Of a DNA stretch of 64,000 nt, positions 37,001 to 45,646 are shown in pieces. Location: the NCBI RefSeq assembly GCF_001189535.1, contig NZ_CP012070.1:1364001-1428000 (forward strand), in the 5' to 3' direction. The stretch's first letter is position 1, and each line of letters opens with the position of its first letter. Source of the stretch: Arsenicicoccus sp. oral taxon 190 (GTDB lineage: Bacteria; Actinomycetota; Actinomycetes; Actinomycetales; Dermatophilaceae). The notes under the pieces are model-generated. The model had not been told where the DNA came from, did no database searches, and saw only the letters and a program-made list of their open reading frames with translations. The position numbers were made by a program, and so were the translations under genes.

Positions 37001-37528
37001 CGCCTCCTGCTCGCCGAGGACGGCCTCGCCCAGCAGGTTGACGTTGAGCTGGAACCCCTCGGCGCGGGCCTTGGCGAGGTGCTTGGCCAGCCCCGGGTCC
37101 TTCGCGTCGGCCACGAGGTGGCCCACGATCTGCCGCAGCCGCTTGCGGGCGATCGGCACCACGACCGGCGGCGCGATCGGCGCCACCGCCGCGCCCAGCC
37201 CCAGCAGCGAGCGGTCGACCGGCCCGAGGAAGGACCCCGCGTCCCCGGCGCGCAGGGACGACAGCACCTTGGCGGCGACATACGGGTCCTCGGGGCGGGC
37301 CACCTCGTCGACGAAGGTGACCGCCAGGTCCAGGCCGGTGTCGTCGCGCAGCAGCGCCCCCAGCTGCTCGGACGTGGCGCGCTCCGACCGGGTCGCGCCC
37401 TCGGCCGTGTTGCGCTCCCATCGGCGGGCGACCTCGACCGCCTCGTCGACGATGGCGGCCACGGCGGCCGGGCCGACGAGCTGGTCGTCGGCAGGGGCGG
37501 GGGCTGCAGAGCTGCGCTGGTCTGTCAT
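34040..37528 (-). CDS. putA: bifunctional proline dehydrogenase / L-glutamate gamma-semialdehyde dehydrogenase
   Basis: A 1162-residue fused enzyme that oxidises proline to glutamate. The FAD barrel (residues ~60-470) has VDYVSIKVSSL, GIKIRVVKGANLAME and VGSVLLYTPIV. The aldehyde dehydrogenase domain (~500-990) has VTPPWNFPVAIPIGG, VLTGASETA and the catalytic-cysteine motif GHAGQKCSAAS, then EVFGPVLGLM. The final ~150 residues are a divergent extension. No N-terminal ribbon-helix-helix is present, so it is not an autoregulator like E. coli PutA. It is divergent from the phzF gene. Confidence 0.93.
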   Translation of the reverse strand: MTDQRSSAAPAPADDQLVGPAAVAAIVDEAVEVARRWERNTAEGATRSERATSEQLGALLRDDTGLDLAVTFVDEVARPEDPYVAAKVLSSLRAGDAGSFLGPVDRSLLGLGAAVAPIAPPVVVPIARKRLRQIVGHLVADAKDPGLAKHLAKARAEGFQLNVNLLGEAVLGEQEAASRTERTRAILARPDVDYVSIKVSSLVSQISTWDTDGTVERVVERLRPLYRTAAQKSPKAFVNLDMEEYKDLDLTMAVFERILREEEFHDLEAGIVLQAYLPDALPALDRLLAFARERHEAGHAGIKIRVVKGANLAMERAEAEVHGWAQAPYPTKEDVDANYLSFVERALRPDAAAVMRLGVASHNLFDTAVAYLLARQRGTLDALDVEMLQGMAPSQARAVKADVGSVLLYTPIVASADFDVAVSYLIRRLEENAQRQNFLHAMFSSHAEAMADQERRFRESVAAMAHTPVGARRSSARPAIGELFDNTPDSDPSLPATREWARQALAADPHTCTSPRLGTVEEVDEVVARAVAAAPQWGGRSAYERAQVLREAARQLESRRGELITVMAAEGGKTVAEADPEVSEAVDFARYYADRALELELDASAQSDGSRFTPDRVVLVTPPWNFPVAIPIGGVLAALAAGSAVIIKPAHPTPGCVEVGVEALWEAGVPRDVLQVVRTGEREAGRALVSHRDVDTVVLTGASETAHMFSGWRAEHEAGPRVYGETSGKNALVVTPAADLDLAAADLMRSAFGHAGQKCSAASLGILVGSVARSERFRRQLVDAVRSLRVGWPHDLGTTMGPIIEEPEGKLRRALTTLEPGESWLVEPQQLDDTGRLWSPGLKEGVRPGSFFHLTEVFGPVLGLMTADTLEEAVALQNATAFGLTGGLHSLDQDEIDWWTEHVDVGNAYVNRHITGAIVRRQSFGGWKDSVVGPGAKAGGPNYVALLGTWSEEHPPRQGCEPSPRVRETAERLAPLVPDADREWLAAALRSDAQAWRTELGTERDETGLSVETNVFRYRPHPEVLVRLEPRARPVELVRLLAGARLAGSQVTVSVDPAAAEPFEALRAGDGQARQAADDLAGMLRVESRADLVRRLADLGPVRLRVVGEPQPLLRELAQSSATPLAGPVLANGRRELLTFLREQAISRTLHRYGHVAPELQP

Positions 37529-37645
37529 ACCTCCGATTGTGGACCACCGCGCCGACAGACCCTCACCGGGGATGCGACCACCGTCACACGGCCCCGTCCC
37601 GACGCTCCTCAGGACGGGTCCACGGCGGGCCTATACCCTGAGGCC

Positions 37646-38488
37646 ATGCCTTCCGACTACCGCATTCTCAACGTGTTCACCACGCAGGAGGACCTCTTCT
37701 CCGGCAACGCCGTGGCGGTGTTCACGGACGCCTCCGGTCTCGACGAGGAGACCATGAGGCAGACCGCCCGTCAGCTCGGGTGCGAGTGCTCGTTCATCAC
37801 CGGCAAGGACGCCGACGGCAACCCCACGGTCCGCTTCTACCAGCCCGAGGGGGCGTCCGGCTTCGCGGGGAGCGCCTCGATGGCCACGGCCCAGGTCGTC
37901 CGGGACATGCACGGCGGCGAGGGCGACATCACCCTGGTCGGCAAGAAGCAGCGCATCCAGGTGATCGACTCCGGCGACCACTGGACGATGCTCGGCCGCA
38001 CGTCCGTGATCGAGCCCATCCACACCGAGAAGCGATTCCTCGCCGGCCTGGTGGGGCGCAAGATGCCCGCCATCGTCGACCCCACCGTCAAGGTCACCTT
38101 CACGCGCTCGACGATCGTGCTGCAGCTCGCCACCGCCGAGGACGTCCACGACGCCTTGATCGACGCGCGGCTGCTGCACCAGTACGCCATGCTCCTGCAC
38201 GTGGAGCCGCAGATCTACGTGTGGGCCTTCCGTGAGGACGGCGACGTGGAGTCGCGCATGTTCTACGGCCCGCTCGGCGGTGTCCTCGAGGTCGCGGCCA
38301 CCGCGTCCGGCGCCGGCCGCCTCGGGGAGGTGCTGGTGTCCCGCGACGTCCGCGACCAGACCTACCGCGTCTACCAGGGCCGCGAGATCGAGCGTCCCTC
38401 CATGATCCTGCTCGACATCGACGACGCCGGGCAGGTGTCGCTCGGCGGCTACGTCAAGGAGGTCGCCCGCGGGGCGATGGCGATCTGA
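37646..38488 (+). CDS. PhzF family isomerase/epimerase
   Basis: A 280-residue PhzF-fold protein: VFTTQEDLFSGNAVAVF near residue 10, a catalytic-Glu-like position in LGCECSFI near 44, and GFAGSASMATAQV in place of the usual G-H-A-T block (the conserved His is Ser here). The second half has the matching FYGPLGGVLEVAATASGAG. Reaction unknown. A -10-like TATACC precedes the ATG by 10 bases. Confidence 0.8.
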   Translation: MPSDYRILNVFTTQEDLFSGNAVAVFTDASGLDEETMRQTARQLGCECSFITGKDADGNPTVRFYQPEGASGFAGSASMATAQVVRDMHGGEGDITLVGKKQRIQVIDSGDHWTMLGRTSVIEPIHTEKRFLAGLVGRKMPAIVDPTVKVTFTRSTIVLQLATAEDVHDALIDARLLHQYAMLLHVEPQIYVWAFREDGDVESRMFYGPLGGVLEVAATASGAGRLGEVLVSRDVRDQTYRVYQGREIERPSMILLDIDDAGQVSLGGYVKEVARGAMAI

Positions 38489-38560
38489 TGTGACCGGCAG
38501 GCCGCGAGGAGTTCGTCGCGAGGTCGGTGGGAGGTCATCCGGATGGCGCAGACTGGACCC

Positions 38561-39463
38561 ATGAGCACCTGGACCTCCACGGACATCCCTGACCAGACCG
38601 GCCGGGTCTTCGTCGTCACCGGCGCCAACTCGGGGCTGGGTCTGGAGACGACCCGCGCGCTGGTCGCCAAGGGCGCGTATGTCGTCATGGCCTGCCGCGA
38701 CACCGCCAAGGGCGAGGCGGCGCGGGCGTCGCTGGACCTGAGCGGGACGGGCGGCGCCGAGGTGCGCCGGCTGGACCTGGCCTCGCTCGCGTCGGTGCGG
38801 GACTTCGCGGAGGGCGTGGCCGACTGGCGCATCGAGACGCTGATCAACAACGCCGGGGTGATGGCGGTGCCGTTCTCGCGCACCGAGGACGGCTTCGAGA
38901 TGCAGCTGGGCACCAACGTGCTCGGGCACTTCGCGCTGACCGCGCAGCTGCTGCCGCGGCTGACCGACCGGGTCGTGTGGCTGTCGTCGCTGATGCACCG
39001 GATCGGGCGCATCGACCTGGCCGACCCCAGCTTCGAGCGGCGGCGCTACAACCCCTGGATCGCCTATGGCCAGAGCAAGCTGGCCGACCTGATGCTGGCC
39101 TACGAGCTGCAGCGGCGGCTGACGGGGGCGCGGTCCCCGCTGCGGTCGATGGCGGCGCACCCGGGCTACTCCGACACCAACCTGCAGGGACGCACCGGCA
39201 GCGGCTGGCTGGACCGGGCGATGGTGCGCACCAACAAGGTGCGCTCGGTGGCGCAGTCGGCGGCGGACGGTGCGCTGCCGGAGCTCTACGCCGCGACGGT
39301 CGACGACCTGCCGGGCGGGTCCTTCGTGGGGCCGGACGGCTTCATGGAGGCGCAGGGTCACCCGCGGACCGTGGGGTCGACCGCCGCCTCCCACGACCGG
39401 CGCAAGGCGGCGCAGCTGTGGCAGCTGTGCGAGGAGATGACGGGCGTCCCCTTCCGCGTCTGA
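38561..39463 (+). CDS. short-chain dehydrogenase/reductase
   Basis: A 300-residue SDR of the protochlorophyllide-reductase/retinol-dehydrogenase-like group. The NAD(P) motif TGANSGLG is near residue 17, NNAG near 88, the catalytic serine in LSSLMHR near 143 and YGQSK near 168. ATG 38561 matches the usual start (MSTWTSTDIPDQTGR); an in-frame ATG at 38543 with a GAGGT upstream is an alternative. Confidence 0.87.
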   Translation: MSTWTSTDIPDQTGRVFVVTGANSGLGLETTRALVAKGAYVVMACRDTAKGEAARASLDLSGTGGAEVRRLDLASLASVRDFAEGVADWRIETLINNAGVMAVPFSRTEDGFEMQLGTNVLGHFALTAQLLPRLTDRVVWLSSLMHRIGRIDLADPSFERRRYNPWIAYGQSKLADLMLAYELQRRLTGARSPLRSMAAHPGYSDTNLQGRTGSGWLDRAMVRTNKVRSVAQSAADGALPELYAATVDDLPGGSFVGPDGFMEAQGHPRTVGSTAASHDRRKAAQLWQLCEEMTGVPFRV

Positions 39464-39487
39464 CCACCTCAGGTAGGTTCTGGGGCC

Positions 39488-40384
39488 GTGGTCGCCATCG
39501 CCTACGCCCTCGTCTCGGCCGTCCTCTACGGCGTCTCGGACTTCCTGTCGGGGGTCCAGTCGCGGCGGCGCCACTTCCTGCTGGTCGCCGCCGTGGCCCA
39601 GACGTTCTCCGCGGTCGGCATCACGGCCGTGGCGCTGGCCCAGCGTCAGCCGCTCACCCAGACCGCGGTGCTGTGGGGTGCCGTCGCCGCGACCGGGCAC
39701 TGCTCCGGCACGCTGATGCTCATGCGGGGCCTGGCCCGCGGCGCCATGCACGTCGCCGGCCCGCTCTCGGCGGTCTGCGCGGCCGGGCTCCCGGTGCTCC
39801 TCGGGGTCGCCCTTGGCGAGCGCCCCACCGCCCTCGGCCTCGTCGGCATCCTCCTCGCCCTGCCCGCCGTGTGGGCCGTCGCCGCGGGCGAGAGCGAGCC
39901 GGGCTCGGTCCCCGGCGAGGCCCACCTCGTCGATCCTGACCAGCCACGTATGCCGCCCGCCCACCGCCCCGACCCCCACGCCGGGGTGCGCGACGGCCTG
40001 CTCGCGGGGGTCGGCTTCGCGGTGTTCTTCATCGCGCTGGCCCGAGCAGGGTCCGGCTCGGGCTCGTGGCCCGTCGCGGTCTGCCAGCTGGTGTCGCTGG
40101 CGGCGATGTGGCTGCTCGTCGCCCGCGCGCGGCCCGCGGGCAGCGTCCGCGCCGCGCTTCCCGCGTGGGTGGTGGGGGTGACGGGCTCGCTGGGGTCGCT
40201 GACCTACTTCCTGGCGGGGGCGGCGGGCGGCGGGCTCACCGTGGTGCCGGTCGTGGCGTCGCTCTACCCGGCGTTCACCGTGCTCCTGGCGATGCTCGTC
40301 CTCGCCGAGCGCGCCTCCCGCACCCAGGTGGCCGGCCTGGTCGGGTGTGCCCTCGCGGTGGCGCTGATCGCCGCCAACGGGTGA
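39488..40384 (+). CDS. EamA/DMT family transporter
   Basis: A 298-residue drug/metabolite transporter with about ten short hydrophobic helices in two EamA repeats, split by a hydrophilic Pro-rich loop (~138-170). Conserved ends such as VVPVVASLYPAFTVLLAMLVLAERAS are clear. Substrate unknown. GTG 39488 follows a -10-like TAGGTT. Confidence 0.83.
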   Translation: MVAIAYALVSAVLYGVSDFLSGVQSRRRHFLLVAAVAQTFSAVGITAVALAQRQPLTQTAVLWGAVAATGHCSGTLMLMRGLARGAMHVAGPLSAVCAAGLPVLLGVALGERPTALGLVGILLALPAVWAVAAGESEPGSVPGEAHLVDPDQPRMPPAHRPDPHAGVRDGLLAGVGFAVFFIALARAGSGSGSWPVAVCQLVSLAAMWLLVARARPAGSVRAALPAWVVGVTGSLGSLTYFLAGAAGGGLTVVPVVASLYPAFTVLLAMLVLAERASRTQVAGLVGCALAVALIAANG

Positions 40385-40417
40385 CGGGCGGGCGGCATAC
40401 GCGCCAGTATGGGGGTC

Positions 40418-42031
40418 ATGCCGATCCGAGAATGGTTGATCACCAAGGCCGACCGGGCCAACCCGCGCACCACGATCGACGACCGGCACCCGGGGGACCA
40501 GGCGTGGAGCGACGGGGACCGGGCGACCCCGCTGATCCACGGCGCGACCTACTTCGCCGAGCTCTACGAGCGCATCGAGGCGACCGGCCCGGGTGACCTG
40601 GTGTGGTTCACCGACTGGCGTGGCGACCCCGACGAGAGGTTCGTCGCGGGGGACCCCAACTCCGAGGTGGCGGCGGTGCTCGCCCGGGCCGCCCGCCGCG
40701 GCGTCGACGTCCGGGGCCTGGTGTGGCGCTCCCACTGGGACAAGCTGTCCTTCTCCGGCACCGAGAACCGCCGCTTCGGCGAGCAGCTGCAGAGCGCCGG
40801 CGCCGAGGTGCTGCTCGACATGCGGGTGCGCACCGGCGGCTCCCACCACCAGAAGCTCGTCGTGATCCGCCACCGCGACGACCCCACGCGGGACGTCGCC
40901 TACGTCGGCGGCATCGACCTGTGCCACTCCCGGCGCGACGACGCGGACCACGGCGGGGACCCGCAGGCCCAGGCGATGGCGGAGGACTTCGGCGACAGCC
41001 CGCCCTGGCACGATGCCCAGGTGCGGCTGCAGGGGCCGGTGGTGCACGACGTGGAGACCGTCTTCCGGGAGCGCTGGACCGACCCGACCCCCTTGTCCCG
41101 GAGCCCGATCCGGATGACCGCCGACCGGATGCGCGGCGACGACACCAGGCCCGACCCGCTGCCGGCCCAGGCGCCGCCCCCGCCACCGGTGCCCGGCTCC
41201 ACCCATCACGTCCAGCTGCTGCGGACCTACCCCGACCTGCGGCACGGCCGCGACTACCCCTTCGCCCGGGGTGGCGAGCGCAGCGTGGCGCGCGGCTACT
41301 CCAAGGCGCTGGAGCGGGCGGACCACCTCATCTACATCGAGGACCAGTACCTCTGGTCCGCCGACGTCGCCGAGCAGTTCGTGGAGACCCTGTCCACCAG
41401 CCCGGACCTGCACGTCATCGCGGTGCTGCCCCAGATGCCCGACCAGAGCAGCCCACTGTCGCGGATCCCGCAGCTCTACGGCCGGCACAAGGCGCTGGAC
41501 CTCATCACGCGGGCCGGCGGCGACCGGGTGGCGGCATACGGGCTGGAGAACTCTGCCGGCACGCCGGTCTACGTCCACGCCAAGGTCTGCGTGATGGACG
41601 ACCGCTGGGCCACGATCGGCTCGGACAACTTCAACCGCCGCTCGTGGACCCACGACTCCGAGCTGTCCGCGGTGGTGTGGGACGACGAGGGCGGCGACCA
41701 CAGCGCCTACGCCCGTCGCCTGCGGCTGCGCCTCGCGGCGGAGCACCTGGGCCGGGAGCTGTCACCGGACCCGAGCGACGCGGAGCTGGCCGACGTGATG
41801 GCCGACTGCCTCACCGCCGAGGGGACGTTCGCGGCGTATGCCGCCTGCGCCCGCCGCCTCGACGAGTGGCACGCCGGGGGCGAGGTGGGGGAGCGACCCC
41901 CCGGGCGGCTGCGCCGGCTGGCGCCGGTGGAGCAGGGGCCGGTGACGCGGGCCTGGGCGCGGCTGGTCTACCGCTGGGTGCACGACCCGGACGGCCGACC
42001 GGCGCCGCTGCGGCGCGCCGGGAGGTTCTGA
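40418..42031 (+). CDS. phospholipase D-like protein with two HKD motifs
   Basis: A 537-residue PLD-superfamily protein. First HKD motif HHQKLVVIRHRDD near residue 143, second HAKVCVMDDRWATIGSDNFNRRS near 388; each supplies the His-Lys pair of the active site. It probably hydrolyses or transfers phosphatidyl groups (phospholipase D or cardiolipin synthase-like). No signal peptide. ATG 40418 follows GGGGG closely; ATG 40409 in the same frame is also possible. Confidence 0.85.
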   Translation: MPIREWLITKADRANPRTTIDDRHPGDQAWSDGDRATPLIHGATYFAELYERIEATGPGDLVWFTDWRGDPDERFVAGDPNSEVAAVLARAARRGVDVRGLVWRSHWDKLSFSGTENRRFGEQLQSAGAEVLLDMRVRTGGSHHQKLVVIRHRDDPTRDVAYVGGIDLCHSRRDDADHGGDPQAQAMAEDFGDSPPWHDAQVRLQGPVVHDVETVFRERWTDPTPLSRSPIRMTADRMRGDDTRPDPLPAQAPPPPPVPGSTHHVQLLRTYPDLRHGRDYPFARGGERSVARGYSKALERADHLIYIEDQYLWSADVAEQFVETLSTSPDLHVIAVLPQMPDQSSPLSRIPQLYGRHKALDLITRAGGDRVAAYGLENSAGTPVYVHAKVCVMDDRWATIGSDNFNRRSWTHDSELSAVVWDDEGGDHSAYARRLRLRLAAEHLGRELSPDPSDAELADVMADCLTAEGTFAAYAACARRLDEWHAGGEVGERPPGRLRRLAPVEQGPVTRAWARLVYRWVHDPDGRPAPLRRAGRF

Positions 42032-42107
42032 GCGGACCCGCAGGGAGCATCCGGGAGGACCCGGCACAATGACTCGCGTGACAGCGCCGGGGGACGAGAG
42101 GACCGAC

Positions 42108-43427
42108 ATGGATCAGGACGACGCGACGCCGCCGGGGGGCCGTGGGGACGCGGCCGCCGACCCTGGTGACCCGGGGCGGCTGCGAGGCGCGCTCGGCTCG
42201 GTCACCCGGACCGTGCGGGCCCGGCTCGACGCGCCGCCGCCGTCGCAGTGGGGCACCCAGGCGGTCGCGCCGACCGTGCACGTGACGGTGCCGGAGCGCT
42301 CCGACGACGACGCCAACCCGATCCCCACCGCGGTGCGGGTGGCGGCCGCCTGGAGCTGGCGCCTCATCCTGATCGTCGCGGCGGTCTACCTCGTCGCGCG
42401 GGGGCTCGCGGCGGCCCCCATCGTGACGATCCCCTTCGTCGTGGCGCTGCTGCTCACCGCGGTGCTCTCGCCGGTGCAGCGCCGGCTGCACCACGGCGCG
42501 CGGGTCCCGCACTCGCTGGCGGCCTTCCTCGCGCTGCTGCTCGGCATCGTCGTGATCGGCGCGATCGTGACCTTCGTGGTCATGCAGATCACGGCCAACT
42601 GGCCGCGGATGGCGCAGCAGTTCTCGCAGTTCATCGACCAGACGGCGCAGTGGCTGCGGGCCGGTCCGCTGCACATGAGCGACAAGCAGGTCGAGAAGTA
42701 CCTCCAGGAGGCCTCCGACACCGTCTCCAAGAACCAGGGCACCCTGCTCTCGGGCGCCATCACCACCGTCTCCACGCTGTCGGAGGTCGTCGCCGGGGGG
42801 CTGCTGCTGCTCCTCAGCACCTTCTTCCTGCTGCGCGACGGCGAGGTCATCTGGCGCTGGGTGATCGGGCTGCTGCCCTCGGGCTCGCGGCGCCGGGTCG
42901 ACCAGGTCGGCCGGGTCGGCTGGCACACCCTCGGTGGCTACATGCGCGGCGTCACCATCATCGCGACGCTGCACGCCACGACCATCTACGTCGTGCTGCA
43001 CGTGCTCGACGTGCCGATGGCGGTCGCCCTGTCCGTGCTGATCTTCGTGGGCTCCTTCATCCCCCTGATCGGTATGACGGTCACCGGTTGCTTCTGCATC
43101 GCCGTCAGCCTCATCGAGCACGGCCCCGGGGCGGCCCTCGTGGTCGCCATCACCATCGTCGTGCTGGTGCAGCTGGAGGCCCACCTCCTGCAGCCGCTGA
43201 TCATGAGCCGCAACGTCGAGGTCCACCCCCTCGGCGTGGCCCTCTCGGTGCTGGCGGGGACCTCGATCGCGGGGGTGGCGGGGGCGCTCTTCGCGGTCCC
43301 GATCGTCGCCTTCGCCAACGCCACGCTGCGCGCGGTCAACCTGCCGCTGCCGCCGACCGAGGAGGCACGGGAGACCCAGGCGCGCGGCGCAGCCGGGGAG
43401 CTGTCGGCCGAGGGCGCGCCGGACTGA
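42108..43427 (+). CDS. AI-2E family transporter
   Basis: A 439-residue membrane protein of the AI-2E (YdiK/PerM) family: hydrophilic Asp/Gly-rich N-terminus (~80 residues), then about eight helices with the typical FIPLIGMTVTG and QLEAHLLQPLIMSR...HPLGVALSVLAGTSIAGVAGALFAVPI blocks. Family members export small molecules or act in ion homeostasis. ATG 42108 has GAGAGGA upstream; an in-frame ATG at 42069 overlaps a -10-like CACAAT and is less likely. Confidence 0.85.
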   Translation: MDQDDATPPGGRGDAAADPGDPGRLRGALGSVTRTVRARLDAPPPSQWGTQAVAPTVHVTVPERSDDDANPIPTAVRVAAAWSWRLILIVAAVYLVARGLAAAPIVTIPFVVALLLTAVLSPVQRRLHHGARVPHSLAAFLALLLGIVVIGAIVTFVVMQITANWPRMAQQFSQFIDQTAQWLRAGPLHMSDKQVEKYLQEASDTVSKNQGTLLSGAITTVSTLSEVVAGGLLLLLSTFFLLRDGEVIWRWVIGLLPSGSRRRVDQVGRVGWHTLGGYMRGVTIIATLHATTIYVVLHVLDVPMAVALSVLIFVGSFIPLIGMTVTGCFCIAVSLIEHGPGAALVVAITIVVLVQLEAHLLQPLIMSRNVEVHPLGVALSVLAGTSIAGVAGALFAVPIVAFANATLRAVNLPLPPTEEARETQARGAAGELSAEGAPD

Positions 43428-43497
43428 GCGACGGGCCGGACCTGGGCGGCTGGCTGGACCTGAGCGGCTGGGCCAGACCTGAGCGGCTGGCTGGTCA
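43428..43497. repeat. three short degenerate tandem repeats
   Basis: GACCTGGGCGGCTGG, GACCTGAGCGGCTGG and GACCTGAGCGGCTGG recur every ~20-22 bases between the AI-2E gene and the SRPBCC gene. Confidence 0.6.
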
Positions 43498-43896
43498 GGC
43501 GGTGCGGGCCTCGATCCGGGCGGCGATCGCCGAGAGCGCCTGGTCCAGCCCGAGGTCGATGGTGGCGGGGTCGCCATGCTCTGTGCTGAGCGTGATCTCG
43601 AGCTCCGACGGGTCGTCGCCGGTGACGGTGAGGCTGCCGTGGTAGCTGTGTCGCTCGGAGCCCCACTCCATCGCCCGGGCGTCCTCCTCGACGCGCAGCC
43701 AGGCGGTGCCCTGCACCTCGAGCTCGCGCGTGCCGTCCGGGGTGACCACGGCGGTCACCTGGACGGTCCCGTCCGGCCGTGGCTCGACGCGCCGCATGCG
43801 CGGCATGAAGTCGGGCAGGTTGCGCGGGTCGCTCAGGTAGGCCCAGGTACTTGCGGCGGGGGCGGCGATGGTCACGGTGCGGCGGTGCTGCGACAT
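43495..43896 (-). CDS. SRPBCC (polyketide cyclase-like) protein
   Basis: A 133-residue START-like helix-grip protein: RTVTIAAPAASTWAYLSDPRNLPDFMPRM at the N-terminus, beta-strands in the middle and a C-terminal amphipathic helix. It probably binds a small hydrophobic ligand. The length is normal for the family. Function unknown. Confidence 0.78.
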   Translation of the reverse strand: MSQHRRTVTIAAPAASTWAYLSDPRNLPDFMPRMRRVEPRPDGTVQVTAVVTPDGTRELEVQGTAWLRVEEDARAMEWGSERHSYHGSLTVTGDDPSELEITLSTEHGDPATIDLGLDQALSAIAARIEARTA

Positions 43897-44104
43897 GGTC
43901 TCTCCTCGTCGAGCCGGTGATGTCCCAGTCCTATCAGGTGGCGCGCACGCCGGTTCGGGCGGGGCGGCCCGGGTCGACCGCCCTCAGCGCCGGCCGACAC
44001 GTCAGGCCGCACGACCACGATCTCCAACGTCGGCGAGTCGGCGTCTACACGGGGAGACCGATCAGCAACCCCGGCGAGTCGGCAATCGCGGCCAGGCGGA
44101 TGGC

Positions 44105-44790
44105 CCGCGGCCGCTCCCGGTCTCGGCCGCCGTTTCCGGTCTCGGTGGCCAGTCTCCGTCTGGGGCTGCAGCCGGAGACGGGGACTGCAGGGCAAGACGG
44201 GGGATGGAAGGGGAGACGGGGGATGGAGGTCCAGACGGGGGATGGAGGGCGAGACGGGGGATGGAGGTCCAGACGGGGGACGGAGGGCGAGGGGCCGGTT
44301 GCGGTCTTGGTGGCCGTTCCCGGTCTCGGTGGCCAGTTTCCGTCTGGGGCTGCAGCCGGAGACGGGGACTGCAGGTCAAGACGGGGGATGGAAGGGGAGA
44401 CGGGGGAGGCTGGTCAAGACGGGGGACGGAGGGCGAGGGGCCGCTCCCGGTCTCGGTGGCCGTTCCCGGTCTCGGCTGCCGCTCCCGGTCTTGGTGGCCG
44501 TTCCCGGTCTGGGTGGCCAGTTTCCGTCTGGGGCTGCAGCCGGAGACGGGGACTGCAGGTCAAGACGGGGGATGGAAGGGGAGACGGGGGAGGCTGGTCA
44601 AGACGGGGACGGAGGGCGAGGGGCCGTTCCCGGTCTCGGCTGCCGCCACCGGTCTCGGTGGCCGTTCCCGGTTTCGGCGGCCAGTCTCCGTCTGGGGCTG
44701 CAGCCGGAGACGGGGATTGCAGGTCGAGACGGGGGACGCAGGGCGAGACGGGGGAGGCAGGGCGAGACGGGGGGTGGGGCGGCGAGACTC
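44105..44790. repeat. four-copy 184-bp tandem repeat with a palindromic core
   Basis: The 26-bp core (CCGTCT, two bases, GGCTGCAGCC, two bases, AGACGG) starts at 44156, 44340, 44524 and 44688, a period of 184, 184 and 164. Upstream of each core is CCGTTCCCGGTCTCGGTGGCC-like sequence; downstream is a purine-rich array of GACGGGGGATGGA words. All reading frames are open but only because of the composition, and no ribosome site or family is seen, so I treat it as non-coding. The part from 43897 to 44104 holds nothing else I can name. Confidence 0.85.
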
Positions 44791-44792
44791 CC

Positions 44793-45644
44793 TCAGCGCC
44801 AGCTCTCCAGCAGCGTGAACCCGGCGACGACCACCAGCAGCGCCCCGAAGGCCCGCTGCAGCCGCGCCGCCGACGTCCGCCGACCGACCCGGCCCCCGAG
44901 CAGCCCGCCGACCACCATCGCCACGGTCAGCGCGGTCGTCAGCGGCGCGTCGAGCCGGCCCAGCGTGTCCAGCCGCCACACCAGCGAGGTGACCGAGTTG
45001 CCGGCGATGACCAGCAGGGACGTCCCGACGGCGAGGGAGATCGGCACGTCCAGCAGCAGGGTCAGCGCCGGCACGATCGCGAAACCCCCGCCGACCCCGA
45101 AGAACCCCGTCAGCAGCCCCACGCCCGTGGCCGCCGCGACGAGCCGCCCCCAGCGCGGGCCCCGCGCCCGCAGACCGGTCACGACCTCCCGCGGGTCGGC
45201 GCCGGGCTCCTGCGGCGGGCCGGCGTCGGGCTCCTGCGGCGAGCCGGCGCCGGGCTCCTGCGGCGAGCCGGCGTCGGGCTCCTGCGGCGAGCGGGCGCGC
45301 CGGAGCATCAGCCCCGCCACGACGAGCAGCAGCACCCCGAACATCCCCATGAGCACGTCCTGCGGCACAAGATGCGAGGCGCGGGTGCCGACGGCGGAGC
45401 CCAGCACCCCGGCGATCACGAAGGCGCCCGCCATACGACCGTCGACGAGGCCGCGGCGACCGGCCGACCAGGCCGAGACCAGGGAGGACACCCCGACGAC
45501 GACCAGCGAGGTCGTGGTGGCGGCGAGCGGTGGCAGGTGCAGGAGGTAGACGAGCACCGGGACCAGCAGGATCGCGCCGCCGCCGCCGAGGGCGCCCATG
45601 ACGACGCCGATGAGGAGCCCGAGGAGCACCGCTCCTGCGAGCAC
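44793..45644 (-). CDS. TSUP family (TauE/SafE) sulfite exporter-like membrane protein
   Basis: A 283-residue membrane protein with two four-helix halves. Both halves carry the TSUP glycine motif: GVVMGALGGGGAILLVPVL near residue 12 and GFFGVGGGFAIVPAL near 170. The cytoplasmic linker (~117-150) consists of four 8-residue repeats of type SPQEP(D/G)AG, coded by a 24-bp minisatellite (45196-45296). It would move sulfite or organosulfonates. The GTG 45644 lies 3 bases after the CHAD-protein stop, so they form one transcript. Confidence 0.85.
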   Translation of the reverse strand: MLAGAVLLGLLIGVVMGALGGGGAILLVPVLVYLLHLPPLAATTTSLVVVGVSSLVSAWSAGRRGLVDGRMAGAFVIAGVLGSAVGTRASHLVPQDVLMGMFGVLLLVVAGLMLRRARSPQEPDAGSPQEPGAGSPQEPDAGPPQEPGADPREVVTGLRARGPRWGRLVAAATGVGLLTGFFGVGGGFAIVPALTLLLDVPISLAVGTSLLVIAGNSVTSLVWRLDTLGRLDAPLTTALTVAMVVGGLLGGRVGRRTSAARLQRAFGALLVVVAGFTLLESWR

Positions 45645-45646
45645 GC

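Noticed and set aside
34031..38488. A 1485-codon open frame on the plus strand opposite putA
   Set aside because: It is the high-GC shadow of putA; composition is Arg/Gly/His-rich with no domain, and only its end coincides with the real phzF gene.
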